Made by a program: the position numbers and the translations under genes. The notes below the pieces were generated by a model, which saw only the letters and a program-made list of their open reading frames with translations, ran no database searches and had not been told where the DNA came from. From NCBI GenBank assembly GCA_031769625.1, contig JAUIMM010002311.1:310001-374000 (forward strand): a stretch of DNA of 64,000 nt, read 5' to 3'. Shown one piece after another: positions 9,776 through 22,800 of the stretch. The number at the start of each line of letters is the position of its first letter. The stretch's first letter is position 1. This stretch comes from Taudactylus pleione (Eukaryota; Chordata; Amphibia; Anura; Myobatrachidae).

Positions 9776-12700
9776 GCATACTTTGTGTTATCTCCTCTTG
9801 TAGCAAACACAGACAGCTCAAAATTTCACTGGATGTGTTGAAGACCAAGACCCACAAATGTGATGTGAAATGGTTATTCTCCCATGTTGCGTTTAAGAGA
9901 AAACAGCAATTGCTCGTTTTAGGCCAAAATGCATTGAAAGCAATGGAAACAACAAAAGCGCATACTTTGTGTTATCTCCTCTTGTAGCAAACACAGACAG
10001 CTCAAAATTTCACTGGATGTGTTGAAGACCAAGACCCACAAATGTGATGTGAAATGGTTATTCTCCCATGTTGCGTTTAAGAGAAAACAGCAATTGCTCG
10101 TTTTAGGCCAAAATGCATTGAAAGCAATGGAAACAACAAAAGCGCATACTTTGTGTTATCTCCTCTTGTAGCAAACACAGACAGCTCAAAATTTCACTGG
10201 ATGTGTTGAAGACCAAGACCCACAAATGTGATGTGAAATGGTTTTTCTCCCATGTTGCTTTAAGAGAAAACAGCAATTGCTCGTTTTAGGCCAAAATGCA
10301 TTGAAAGCAATGGAAACAAGAAAAGCGCATACTTTGTGTTATCTCCTCTTGTAGCAAACACAGACAGCTCAAAATTTCACTGGATGTGTTGAAGACCAAG
10401 ACCCACAAATGTGATGTGAAATGGTTATTCTCCCATGTTGCGTTTAAGAGAAAACAGCAATTGCTCGTTTTAGGCCAAAATGCATTGAAAGCAATGGAAA
10501 CCACAAAAGCGCATACTTTGAGTTATCTCCTCTTGTAGCAAACACAGACAGCTCAAAATTTCACCAGATCTGTTGAAGACCAAGACCCACAAATGTGATG
10601 TGAAATGGTTTTTCTCTCATGTTGTGTTTAAGAGAAAACTGCAATTGCACGTTTTAGGCCAAAATGCATTGAAAGCAATGGAAATAACAAAAGCGCATAC
10701 TTTGTGTTATCTCCTCTTGTAGCAAACACAGACAGCTCAAAATTTCACGAGATGTGTTGAAGACCAAGACCCACAAATGTGATGTGAAATGGTTATTCTC
10801 CCATGTTGCGTTTAAGAGAAAACAGCAATTGCTCGTTTTAGGCCAAAATGCATTGAAAGCAATGGAAACCACAAAAGCGCATACTTTGTGTTATCTCCTC
10901 TTGTAGCAAACACAGACAGCTCAAAATTTCACTGGATGTGTTGAAGACCAAGACCCACAAATGTGATGTGAAATGGTTATTCTCCCATGTTGCGTTTAAG
11001 AGAAAACAGCAATTGCTCGTTTTAGGCCAAAATGCATTGAAAGCAATGGAAACCACAAAAGCGCATACTTTGTGTTATCTCCTCTTGTAGCAAACACAGA
11101 CAGCTCAAAATTTCACTGGATGTGTTGAAGACCAAGACCCACAAATGTGATGTGAAATGGTTTTTCTCTCATGTTGTGTTTAAGAGAAAACTGCAATTGC
11201 ACGTTTTAGGCCAAAATGCATTGAAAGCAATGGAAATAACAAAACTGCATACTTTGTGTTATCTCCTCTTGTAGCAAACAGAGACAGCTCAAAATTTCAC
11301 GAGATGTGTTGAAGACCAAGACCCACAAATGTGATGTGAAATGGTTATTCTCCCATGTTGCATTTAAGAGAAAACAGCAATTGCTCGTTTTAGGCCAAAA
11401 TGCATTGAAAGCAATGGAAACCACAAAAGCGCATACTTTGTGTTATCTCCTCTTGTAGCAAACACAGACAGCTCAAAATTTCACTGGATGTGTTGAAGAC
11501 CAAGACCCACAAATGTGATGTGAAATGGTTATTCTCCCATGTTGCGTTTAAGAGAAAACAGCAATTGCTCGTTTTAGGCCAAAATGCATTGAAAGCAATG
11601 GAAACAACAAAAGCGCATACTTTGTGTTATCTCCTCTTGTAGCAAACACAGACAGCTCAAAATTTCACTGGATGTGTTGAAGACCAAGACCCACAAATGT
11701 GATGTGAAATGGTTATTCTCCCATGTTGCGTTTAAGAGAAAACAGCAATTGCTCGTTTTAGGCCAAAATGCATTGAAAGCAATGGAAACCACAAAAGCGC
11801 ATACTTTGTGTTATCTCCTCTTGTAGCAAACACAGACAGCTCAAAATTTCACTGGATGTGTTGAAGACCAAGACCCACAAATGTGATGTGAAATGGTTAT
11901 TCTCCCATGTTGCGTTTAAGAGAAAACAGCAATTGCTCGTTTTAGGCCAAAATGCATTGAAAGCAATGGAAACCACAAAAGCGCATACTTTGTGTTATCT
12001 CCTCTTGTAGCAAACACAGACAGCTCAAAATTTCACTGGATGTGTTGAAGACCAAGACCCACAAATGTGATGTGAAATGGTTTTTCTCTCATGTTGTGTT
12101 TAAGAGAAAACTGCAATTGCACGTTTTAGGCCAAAATGCATTGAAAGCAATGGAAATAACAAAACTGCATACTTTGTGTTATCTCCTCTTGTAGCAAACA
12201 GAGACAGCTCAAAATTTCACGAGATGTGTTGAAGACCAAGACCCACAAATGTGATGTGAAATGGTTATTCTCCCATGTTGCATTTAAGAGAAAACAGCAA
12301 TTGCTCGTTTTAGGCCAAAATGCATTGAAAGCAATGGAAACCACAAAAGCGCATACTTTGTGTTATCTCCTCTTGTAGCAAACACAGACAGCTCAAAATT
12401 TCACTGGATGTGTTGAAGACCAAGACCCACAAATGTGATGTGAAATGGTTATTCTCCCATGTTGCGTTTAAGAGAAAACAGCAATTGCTCGTTTTAGGCC
12501 AAAATGCATTGAAAGCAATGGAAACAACAAAAGCGCATACTTTGTGTTATCTCCTCTTGTAGCAAACACAGACAGCTCAAAATTTCACTGGATGTGTTGA
12601 AGACCAAGACCCACAAATGTGATGTGAAATGGTTATTCTCCCATGTTGCGTTTAAGAGAAAACAGCAATTGCTCGTTTTAGGCCAAAATGCATTGAAAGC

Positions 12701-15700
12701 AATGGAAACAACAAAAGCGCATACTTTGTGTTATCTCCTCTTGTAGCAAACACAGACAGCTCAAAATTTCACTGGATGTGTTGAAGACCAAGACACACAA
12801 ATGTGATGTGAAATGGTTTTTCTCTCATGTTGTGTTTAAGAGAAAACTGCAAATGCACGTTTTAGGCCAAAATGCATTGAAAGCAATGGAAATAACAAAA
12901 GCGCATACTTTGTGTTATCTCCTCTTGTAGCAAACACAGACAGCTCAAAATTTCACTGGATGTGTTGAAGACCAAGACCCACAAATGTGATGTGAAATGG
13001 TTTTTCTCCCATGTTGCGTTTAAGAGAAAACAGCAATTGCTCGTTTTAGGCCAAAATGCATTGAAAGCAATGGAAACCACAAAAGTGCATACTTTGTGTT
13101 ATCTCCTCTTGTAGCAAACACAGACAGCTCAAAATTTCACTGGATGTGTTGAAGACCAAGACCCACAAATGTGATGTGAAATGGTTATTCTCCCATGTTG
13201 CGTTTAAGAGAAAACAGCAATTGCTCGTTTTAGGCCAAAATGCATTGAAAGCAATGGAAACAACAAAAGCGCATACTTTGTGTTATCTCCTCTTGTAGCA
13301 AACACAGACAGCTCAAAATTTCACTGGATGTGTTGAAGACCAAGACCCACAAATGTGATGTGAAATGGTTATTCTCCCATGTTGCGTTTAAGAGAAAACA
13401 GCAATTGCTCGTTTTAGGCCAAAATGCATTGAAAGCAATGGAAACAACAAAAGCGCATACTTTGTGTTATCTCCTCTTGTAGCAAACACAGACAGCTCAA
13501 AATTTCACTGGATGTGTTGAAGACCAAGACCCACAAATGTGATGTGAAATGGTTTTTCTCCCATGTTGCTTTAAGAGAAAACAGCAATTGCTCGTTTTAG
13601 GCCAAAATGCATTGAAAGCAATGGAAACAAGAAAAGCGCATACTTTGTGTTATCTCCTCTTGTAGCAAACACAGACAGCTCAAAATTTCACTGGATGTGT
13701 TGAAGACCAAGACCCACAAATGTGATGTGAAATGGTTATTCTCCCATGTTGCGTTTAAGAGAAAACAGCAATTGCTCGTTTTAGGCCAAAATGCATTGAA
13801 AGCAATGGAAACCACAAAAGCGCATACTTTGAGTTATCTCCTCTTGTAGCAAACACAGACAGCTCAAAATTTCACCAGATCTGTTGAAGACCAAGACCCA
13901 CAAATGTGATGTGAAATGGTTTTTCTCTCATGTTGTGTTTAAGAGAAAACTGCAATTGCACGTTTTAGGCCAAAATGCATTGAAAGCAATGGAAATAACA
14001 AAAGCGCATACTTTGTGTTATCTCCTCTTGTAGCAAACACAGACAGCTCAAAATTTCACGAGATGTGTTGAAGACCAAGACCCACAAATGTGATGTGAAA
14101 TGGTTATTCTCCCATGTTGCGTTTAAGAGAAAACAGCAATTGCTCGTTTTAGGCCAAAATGCATTGAAAGCAATGGAAACCACAAAAGCGCATACTTTGT
14201 GTTATCTCCTCTTGTAGCAAACACAGACAGCTCAAAATTTCACTGGATGTGTTGAAGACCAAGACCCACAAATGTGATGTGAAATGGTTATTCTCCCATG
14301 TTGCGTTTAAGAGAAAACAGCAATTGCTCGTTTTAGGCCAAAATGCATTGAAAGCAATGGAAACCACAAAAGCGCATACTTTGTGTTATCTCCTCTTGTA
14401 GCAAACACAGACAGCTCAAAATTTCACTGGATGTGTTGAAGACCAAGACCCACAAATGTGATGTGAAATGGTTTTTCTCTCATGTTGTGTTTAAGAGAAA
14501 ACTGCAATTGCACGTTTTAGGCCAAAATGCATTGAAAGCAATGGAAATAACAAAACTGCATACTTTGTGTTATCTCCTCTTGTAGCAAACAGAGACAGCT
14601 CAAAATTTCACGAGATGTGTTGAAGACCAAGACCCACAAATGTGATGTGAAATGGTTATTCTCCCATGTTGCATTTAAGAGAAAACAGCAATTGCTCGTT
14701 TTAGGCCAAAATGCATTGAAAGCAATGGAAACCACAAAAGCGCATACTTTGTGTTATCTCCTCTTGTAGCAAACACAGACAGCTCAAAATTTCACTGGAT
14801 GTGTTGAAGACCAAGACCCACAAATGTGATGTGAAATGGTTATTCTCCCATGTTGCGTTTAAGAGAAAACAGCAATTGCTCGTTTTAGGCCAAAATGCAT
14901 TGAAAGCAATGGAAACAACAAAAGCGCATACTTTGTGTTATCTCCTCTTGTAGCAAACACAGACAGCTCAAAATTTCACTGGATGTGTTGAAGACCAAGA
15001 CCCACAAATGTGATGTGAAATGGTTATTCTCCCATGTTGCGTTTAAGAGAAAACAGCAATTGCTCGTTTTAGGCCAAAATGCATTGAAAGCAATGGAAAC
15101 CACAAAAGCGCATACTTTGTGTTATCTCCTCTTGTAGCAAACACAGACAGCTCAAAATTTCACTGGATGTGTTGAAGACCAAGACCCACAAATGTGATGT
15201 GAAATGGTTATTCTCCCATGTTGCGTTTAAGAGAAAACAGCAATTGCTCGTTTTAGGCCAAAATGCATTGAAAGCAATGGAAACCACAAAAGCGCATACT
15301 TTGTGTTATCTCCTCTTGTAGCAAACACAGACAGCTCAAAATTTCACTGGATGTGTTGAAGACCAAGACCCACAAATGTGATGTGAAATGGTTTTTCTCT
15401 CATGTTGTGTTTAAGAGAAAACTGCAATTGCACGTTTTAGGCCAAAATGCATTGAAAGCAATGGAAATAACAAAACTGCATACTTTGTGTTATCTCCTCT
15501 TGTAGCAAACAGAGACAGCTCAAAATTTCACGAGATGTGTTGAAGACCAAGACCCACAAATGTGATGTGAAATGGTTATTCTCCCATGTTGCATTTAAGA
15601 GAAAACAGCAATTGCTCGTTTTAGGCCAAAATGCATTGAAAGCAATGGAAACCACAAAAGCGCATACTTTGTGTTATCTCCTCTTGTAGCAAACACAGAC

Positions 15701-16397
15701 AGCTCAAAATTTCACTGGATGTGTTGAAGACCAAGACCCACAAATGTGATGTGAAATGGTTATTCTCCCATGTTGCGTTTAAGAGAAAACAGCAATTGCT
15801 CGTTTTAGGCCAAAATGCATTGAAAGCAATGGAAACAACAAAAGCGCATACTTTGTGTTATCTCCTCTTGTAGCAAACACAGACAGCTCAAAATTTCACT
15901 GGATGTGTTGAAGACCAAGACCCACAAATGTGATGTGAAATGGTTATTCTCCCATGTTGCGTTTAAGAGAAAACAGCAATTGCTCGTTTTAGGCCAAAAT
16001 GCATTGAAAGCAATGGAAACAACAAAAGCGCATACTTTGTGTTATCTCCTCTTGTAGCAAACACAGACAGCTCAAAATTTCACTGGATGTGTTGAAGACC
16101 AAGACACACAAATGTGATGTGAAATGGTTTTTCTCTCATGTTGTGTTTAAGAGAAAACTGCAAATGCACGTTTTAGGCCAAAATGCATTGAAAGCAATGG
16201 AAATAACAAAAGCGCATACTTTGTGTTATCTCCTCTTGTAGCAAACACAGACAGCTCAAAATTTCACTGGATGTGTTGAAGACCAAGACCCACAAATGTG
16301 ATGTGAAATGGTTTTTCTCCCATGTTGCGTTTAAGAGAAAACAGCAATTGCTCGTTTTAGGCCAAAATGCATTGAAAGCAATGGAAACAACAAAAGT
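9776..16397 (+). repeat. Second pair of 18-monomer HOR units (9776-13086, 13087-16397)
   Basis: This is the image of 394-7015 inside the second 9.4-kb copy, again with 3,311-bp spacing. The 183-bp monomers fall near 10258 and 13569. In total four 18-monomer units are present, two per 9.4-kb copy, which gives a clear three-level nesting of 184 bp, 3.3 kb and 9.4 kb. Confidence 0.88.
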
Positions 16398-17126
16398 GCA
16401 TACTTTGTGTTATCTCCTCTTGTAGCAAACACAGACAGCTCAAAATTTCACTGGATGTGTTGAAGACCAAGACCCACAAATGTGATGTGAAATGGTTTTT
16501 CTCTCATGTTGTGTTTAAGAGAAAACTGCAATTGCAGGTTTTAGGCCAAAATGCATTGAAAGCAATGGAAATAACAAAAGTGCATACTTTGTGTTATCTC
16601 CTCTTGTAGCAAACAGAGACAGCTCAAAATTTCACGAGATGTGTTGAAGACCAAGACCCACAAATGTGATGTGAAATGGTTATTCTCCCATGTTGCGTTT
16701 AAGAGAAAACAGCAATTGCTCGTTTTAGGCCAAAATGCATTGAAAGCAATGGAAACAACAAAAGCGCATACTTTGTGTTATCTCCTCTTGTAGCAAACAC
16801 AGACAGCTCAAAATTTCACTGGATGTGTTGAAGACCAAGACACACAAATGTGATGTGAAATGGTTTTTCTCTCATGTTGTGTTTAAGAGAAAACTGCAAA
16901 TGCACGTTTTAGGCCGAAATGCATTGAAAGCAATGGAAACAACAAAAGCGCATACTTTGTGTTATCTCCTCTTGTAGCAAACACAGACAGCTCAAAATTT
17001 CACTGGATGTGTTGAAGACCAAGACCCACAAATGTGATGTGAAATGGTTATTCTCCCATGTTGCGTTTAAGAGAAAACAGCAATTGCTCGTTTTAGGCCA
17101 AAATGCATTGAAAGCAATGGAAACAA
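15535..17126 (+). repeat. 2,760-bp (15-monomer) HOR, copy 1
   Basis: It matches 18295-19886 at an offset of exactly 2,760 bp (15 x 184). Shared marks include gcagg at 16534 (19294) and gccgaaat at 16913 (19673). The match starts after the cgagatg/ctggatg difference near 15532 and stops at 17127, where caag here is caac in the partner. Confidence 0.88.
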
Positions 17127-18294
17127 GAAAAGCGCATACTTTGTGTTATCTCCTCTTGTAGCAAACACAGACAGCTCAAAATTTCACTGGATGTGTTGAA
17201 GACCAAGACCCACAAATGTGATGTGAAATGGTTATTCTCCCATGTTGCGTTTAAGAGAAAACAGCAATTGCTCGTTTTAGGCCAAAATGCATTGAAAGCA
17301 ATGGAAACCACAAAAGCGCATACTTTGAGTTATCTCCTCTTGTAGCAAACACAGACAGCTCAAAATTTCACCAGATCTGTTGAAGACCAAGACCCACAAA
17401 TGTGATGTGAAATGGTTTTTCTCTCATGTTGTGTTTAAGAGAAAACTGCAATTGCACGTTTTAGGCCAAAATGCATTGAAAGCAATGGAAATAACAAAAG
17501 CGCATACTTTGTGTTATCTCCTCTTGTAGCAAACACAGACAGCTCAAAATTTCACGAGATGTGTTGAAGACCAAGACCCACAAATGTGATGTGAAATGGT
17601 TATTCTCCCATGTTGCGTTTAAGAGAAAACAGCAATTGCTCGTTTTAGGCCAAAATGCATTGAAAGCAATGGAAACCACAAAAGCGCATACTTTGTGTTA
17701 TCTCCTCTTGTAGCAAACACAGACAGCTCAAAATTTCACTGGATGTGTTGAAGACCAAGACCCACAAATGTGATGTGAAATGGTTATTCTCCCATGTTGC
17801 GTTTAAGAGAAAACAGCAATTGCTCGTTTTAGGCCAAAATGCATTGAAAGCAATGGAAACCACAAAAGCGCATACTTTGTGTTATCTCCTCTTGTAGCAA
17901 ACACAGACAGCTCAAAATTTCACTGGATGTGTTGAAGACCAAGACCCACAAATGTGATGTGAAATGGTTTTTCTCTCATGTTGTGTTTAAGAGAAAACTG
18001 CAATTGCACGTTTTAGGCCAAAATGCATTGAAAGCAATGGAAATAACAAAACTGCATACTTTGTGTTATCTCCTCTTGTAGCAAACAGAGACAGCTCAAA
18101 ATTTCACGAGATGTGTTGAAGACCAAGACCCACAAATGTGATGTGAAATGGTTATTCTCCCATGTTGCATTTAAGAGAAAACAGCAATTGCTCGTTTTAG
18201 GCCAAAATGCATTGAAAGCAATGGAAACCACAAAAGCGCATACTTTGTGTTATCTCCTCTTGTAGCAAACACAGACAGCTCAAAATTTCACTGG

Positions 18295-19886
18295 ATGTGT
18301 TGAAGACCAAGACCCACAAATGTGATGTGAAATGGTTATTCTCCCATGTTGCATTTAAGAGAAAACAGCAATTGCTCGTTTTAGGCCAAAATGCATTGAA
18401 AGCAATGGAAACCACAAAAGCGCATACTTTGTGTTATCTCCTCTTGTAGCAAACACAGACAGCTCAAAATTTCACTGGATGTGTTGAAGACCAAGACCCA
18501 CAAATGTGATGTGAAATGGTTATTCTCCCATGTTGCGTTTAAGAGAAAACAGCAATTGCTCGTTTTAGGCCAAAATGCATTGAAAGCAATGGAAACAACA
18601 AAAGCGCATACTTTGTGTTATCTCCTCTTGTAGCAAACACAGACAGCTCAAAATTTCACTGGATGTGTTGAAGACCAAGACCCACAAATGTGATGTGAAA
18701 TGGTTATTCTCCCATGTTGCGTTTAAGAGAAAACAGCAATTGCTCGTTTTAGGCCAAAATGCATTGAAAGCAATGGAAACAACAAAAGCGCATACTTTGT
18801 GTTATCTCCTCTTGTAGCAAACACAGACAGCTCAAAATTTCACTGGATGTGTTGAAGACCAAGACACACAAATGTGATGTGAAATGGTTTTTCTCTCATG
18901 TTGTGTTTAAGAGAAAACTGCAAATGCACGTTTTAGGCCAAAATGCATTGAAAGCAATGGAAATAACAAAAGCGCATACTTTGTGTTATCTCCTCTTGTA
19001 GCAAACACAGACAGCTCAAAATTTCACTGGATGTGTTGAAGACCAAGACCCACAAATGTGATGTGAAATGGTTTTTCTCCCATGTTGCGTTTAAGAGAAA
19101 ACAGCAATTGCTCGTTTTAGGCCAAAATGCATTGAAAGCAATGGAAACAACAAAAGTGCATACTTTGTGTTATCTCCTCTTGTAGCAAACACAGACAGCT
19201 CAAAATTTCACTGGATGTGTTGAAGACCAAGACCCACAAATGTGATGTGAAATGGTTTTTCTCTCATGTTGTGTTTAAGAGAAAACTGCAATTGCAGGTT
19301 TTAGGCCAAAATGCATTGAAAGCAATGGAAATAACAAAAGTGCATACTTTGTGTTATCTCCTCTTGTAGCAAACAGAGACAGCTCAAAATTTCACGAGAT
19401 GTGTTGAAGACCAAGACCCACAAATGTGATGTGAAATGGTTATTCTCCCATGTTGCGTTTAAGAGAAAACAGCAATTGCTCGTTTTAGGCCAAAATGCAT
19501 TGAAAGCAATGGAAACAACAAAAGCGCATACTTTGTGTTATCTCCTCTTGTAGCAAACACAGACAGCTCAAAATTTCACTGGATGTGTTGAAGACCAAGA
19601 CACACAAATGTGATGTGAAATGGTTTTTCTCTCATGTTGTGTTTAAGAGAAAACTGCAAATGCACGTTTTAGGCCGAAATGCATTGAAAGCAATGGAAAC
19701 AACAAAAGCGCATACTTTGTGTTATCTCCTCTTGTAGCAAACACAGACAGCTCAAAATTTCACTGGATGTGTTGAAGACCAAGACCCACAAATGTGATGT
19801 GAAATGGTTATTCTCCCATGTTGCGTTTAAGAGAAAACAGCAATTGCTCGTTTTAGGCCAAAATGCATTGAAAGCAATGGAAACAA
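18295..19886 (+). repeat. 2,760-bp (15-monomer) HOR, copy 2
   Basis: This is the right-hand partner of 15535-17126. Its first 785 bases (to 19079) also match 8545-9329, so one stretch belongs to two overlapping duplication histories. It is the last segment with the left-domain HOR pattern. Confidence 0.86.
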
Positions 19887-22800
19887 CAAAAGCGCATACT
19901 TTGTGTTATCTCCTCTTGTAGCAAACACAGACAGCTCAAAATTTCACTGGATGTGTTGAAGACCAAGACACACAAATGTGATGTGAAATGGTTTTTCTCT
20001 CATGTTGTGTTTAAGAGAAAACTGCAAATGAACGTTTTAGGCCAAAATGCATTGAAAGCAATGGAAATAACAAAAGCGCATACTTTGTGTTATCTCCTCT
20101 TGTAGCAAACACAGACAGCTCAAAATTTCACTGGATGTGTTGAAGACCAAGACCCACAAATGTGATGTGAAATGGTTTTTCTCCCATGTTGCGTTTAAGA
20201 GAAAACAGCAATTGCTCGTTTTAGGCCAAAATGCATTGAAAGCAATGGAAACAACAAAAGTGCATACTTTGTGTTATCTCCTCTTGTAGCAAACACAGAC
20301 AGCTCAAAATTTCACTGGATGTGTTGAAGACCAAGACCCACAAATGTGATGTGAAATGGTTTTTCTCTCATGTTGTGTTTAAGAGAAAACTGCAATTGCA
20401 CGTTTTCGGCCAAAATGCATTGAAAGCAATGGAAATAACAAAAGTGCATACTTTGTGTTATCTCCTCTTGTAGCAACCAGAGACAGCTCAAAATTTCACG
20501 AGATGTGTTGAAGACCAAGACCCACAAATGTGATGTGAAATGGTTATTCTCCCATGTTGCGTTTAAGAGAAAACAGCAATTGCTCGTTTTAGGCCAAAAT
20601 GCATTGAAAGCAATGGAAACAACAAAAGCGCATACTTTGTGTTATCTCCTCTTGTAGCAAACACAGACAGCTCAAAATTTCACTGGATGTGTTGAAGACC
20701 AAGACACACAAATGTGATGTGAAATGGTTTTTCTCTCATGTTGTGTTTAAGAGAAAACTGCAAATGCACGTTTTAGGCCGAAATGCATTGAAAGCAATGG
20801 AAACAACAAAAGCGCATACTTTGTGTTATCTCCTCTTGTAGCAAACACAGACAGCTCAAAATTTCACTGGATGTGTTGAAGACCAAGACCCACAAATGTG
20901 ATGTGAAATGGTTTTTCTCCGATGTTGCGTTTAAGAGAAAACAGCAAATGAACGTTTTAGGCCAAAATGCATTGAAAACAATGGAAACAACAAAAGCGCA
21001 TACTTTGTGTTATCTCCTCTTGTAGCAAACACAGACAGCTCAAAATTTCACTGGATGTGTTGAAGACCAAGACCCACAAATGTGATGTGAAATGGTTATT
21101 CTCCCATGTTGCGTTTAAGAGAAAACAGCAATTGCTCGTTTTAGGCCAAAATGCATTGAAAGCAATGGAAACAACAAAAGTGCATACTTTGTGTTATCTC
21201 CTCTTGTAGCAAACACAGACAGCTCAAAATTTCACTGGATGTGTTGAAGACCAAGACCCACAAATGTGATGTGAAATGGTTTTTCTCTCATGTTGTGTTT
21301 AAGAGAAAACTGCAATTGCACGTTTTAGGCCAAAATGCATTGAAAGCAATGGAAATAACAAAAGTGCATACTTTGTGTTATCTCCTCTTGTAGCAAACAG
21401 AGACAGCTCAAAATTTCACGAGATGTGTTGAAGACCAAGACCCACAAATGTGATGTGAAATGGTTATTCTCCCATGTTGCATTTAAGAGAAAACAGCAAT
21501 TGCTCGTTTTAGGCCAAAATGCATTGAAAGCAATGGAAACAACAAAAGCGCATACTTTGTGTTATCTCCTCTTGTAGCAAACACAGACAGCTCAAAATTT
21601 CACTGGATGTGTTGAAGACCAAGACACACAAATGTGATGTGAAATGGTTTTTCTTTCATGTTGTGTTTAAGAGAAAACTGCAAATGCACGTTTTAGGCCG
21701 AAATGCATTGAAAGCAATGGAAACAACAAAAGCGCATACTTTGTGTTATCTCCTCTTGTAGCAAACACAGACAGCTCAAAATTTCACTGGATGTGTTGAA
21801 GACCAAGACCCACAAATGTGATGTGAAATGGTTATTCTCCCAAGTTGCGTTTAAGAGAAAACAGCAATTGCTCGTTTTAGGCCAAAATGCATTGAAAGCA
21901 ATGGAAACAACAAAAGCGCATACTTTGTGTTATCTCCTCTTGTAGCAAACACAGACAGCTCAAAATTTCACTGGATGTGTTGAAGACCAAGACACACAAA
22001 TGTGATGTGAAATGGTTTTTCTCTCATGTTGTGTTTAAGAGAAAACTGCAAATGCACGTTTTAGGCCAAAATGCATTGAAAGCAATGGAAATAACAAAAG
22101 CGCATACTTTGTGTTATCTCCTCTTGTAGCAAACACAGACAGCTCAAAATTTCACTGGATGTGTTGAAGACCAAGACCCACAAATGTGATGTGAAATGGT
22201 TTTTCTCCCATGTTGCGTTTAAGAGAAAACAGCAATTGCTCGTTTTAGGCCAAAATGCATTGAAAGCAATGGAAACAACAAAAGTGCATACTTTGTGTTA
22301 TCTCCTCTTGTAGCAAACACAGACAGCTCAAAATTTCACTGGATGTGTTGAAGACCAAGACCCACAAATGTGATGTGAAATGGTTTTTCTCTCATGTTGT
22401 GTTTAAGAGAAAACTGCAATTGCACGTTTTAGGCCAAAATGCATTGAAAGCAATGGAAATAACAAAAGTGCATACTTTGTGTTATCTCCTCTTGTAGCAA
22501 ACAGAGACAGCTCAAAATTTCACGAGATGTGTTGAAGACCAAGACCCACAAATGTGATGTGAAATGGTTATTCTCCCATGTTGCGTTTAAGAGAAAACAG
22601 CAATTGCTCGTTTTAGGCCAAAATGCATTGAAAGCAATGGAAACAACAAAAGCGCATACTTTGTGTTATCTCATCTTGTAGCAAACACAGACAGCTCAAA
22701 ATTTCACTGGATGTGTTGAAGACCAAGACACACAAATGTGATGTGAAATGGTTTTTCTCTCATGTTGTGTTTAAGAGAAAACTGCAAATGCACGTTTTAG

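Larger units (their letters stand above)
9383..17499 (+). repeat. Left HOR, copy 2 of the 9,382-bp (51-monomer) unit
   Basis: This is the partner of 1-8117 at a constant offset of 9,382 bp. I saw no substitution between them in the stretches I compared, including all the private marks. Such identity in a region where neighbouring monomers differ at several sites points to a recent large duplication or gene conversion. A collapsed or duplicated assembly path would look the same. Confidence 0.92.
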
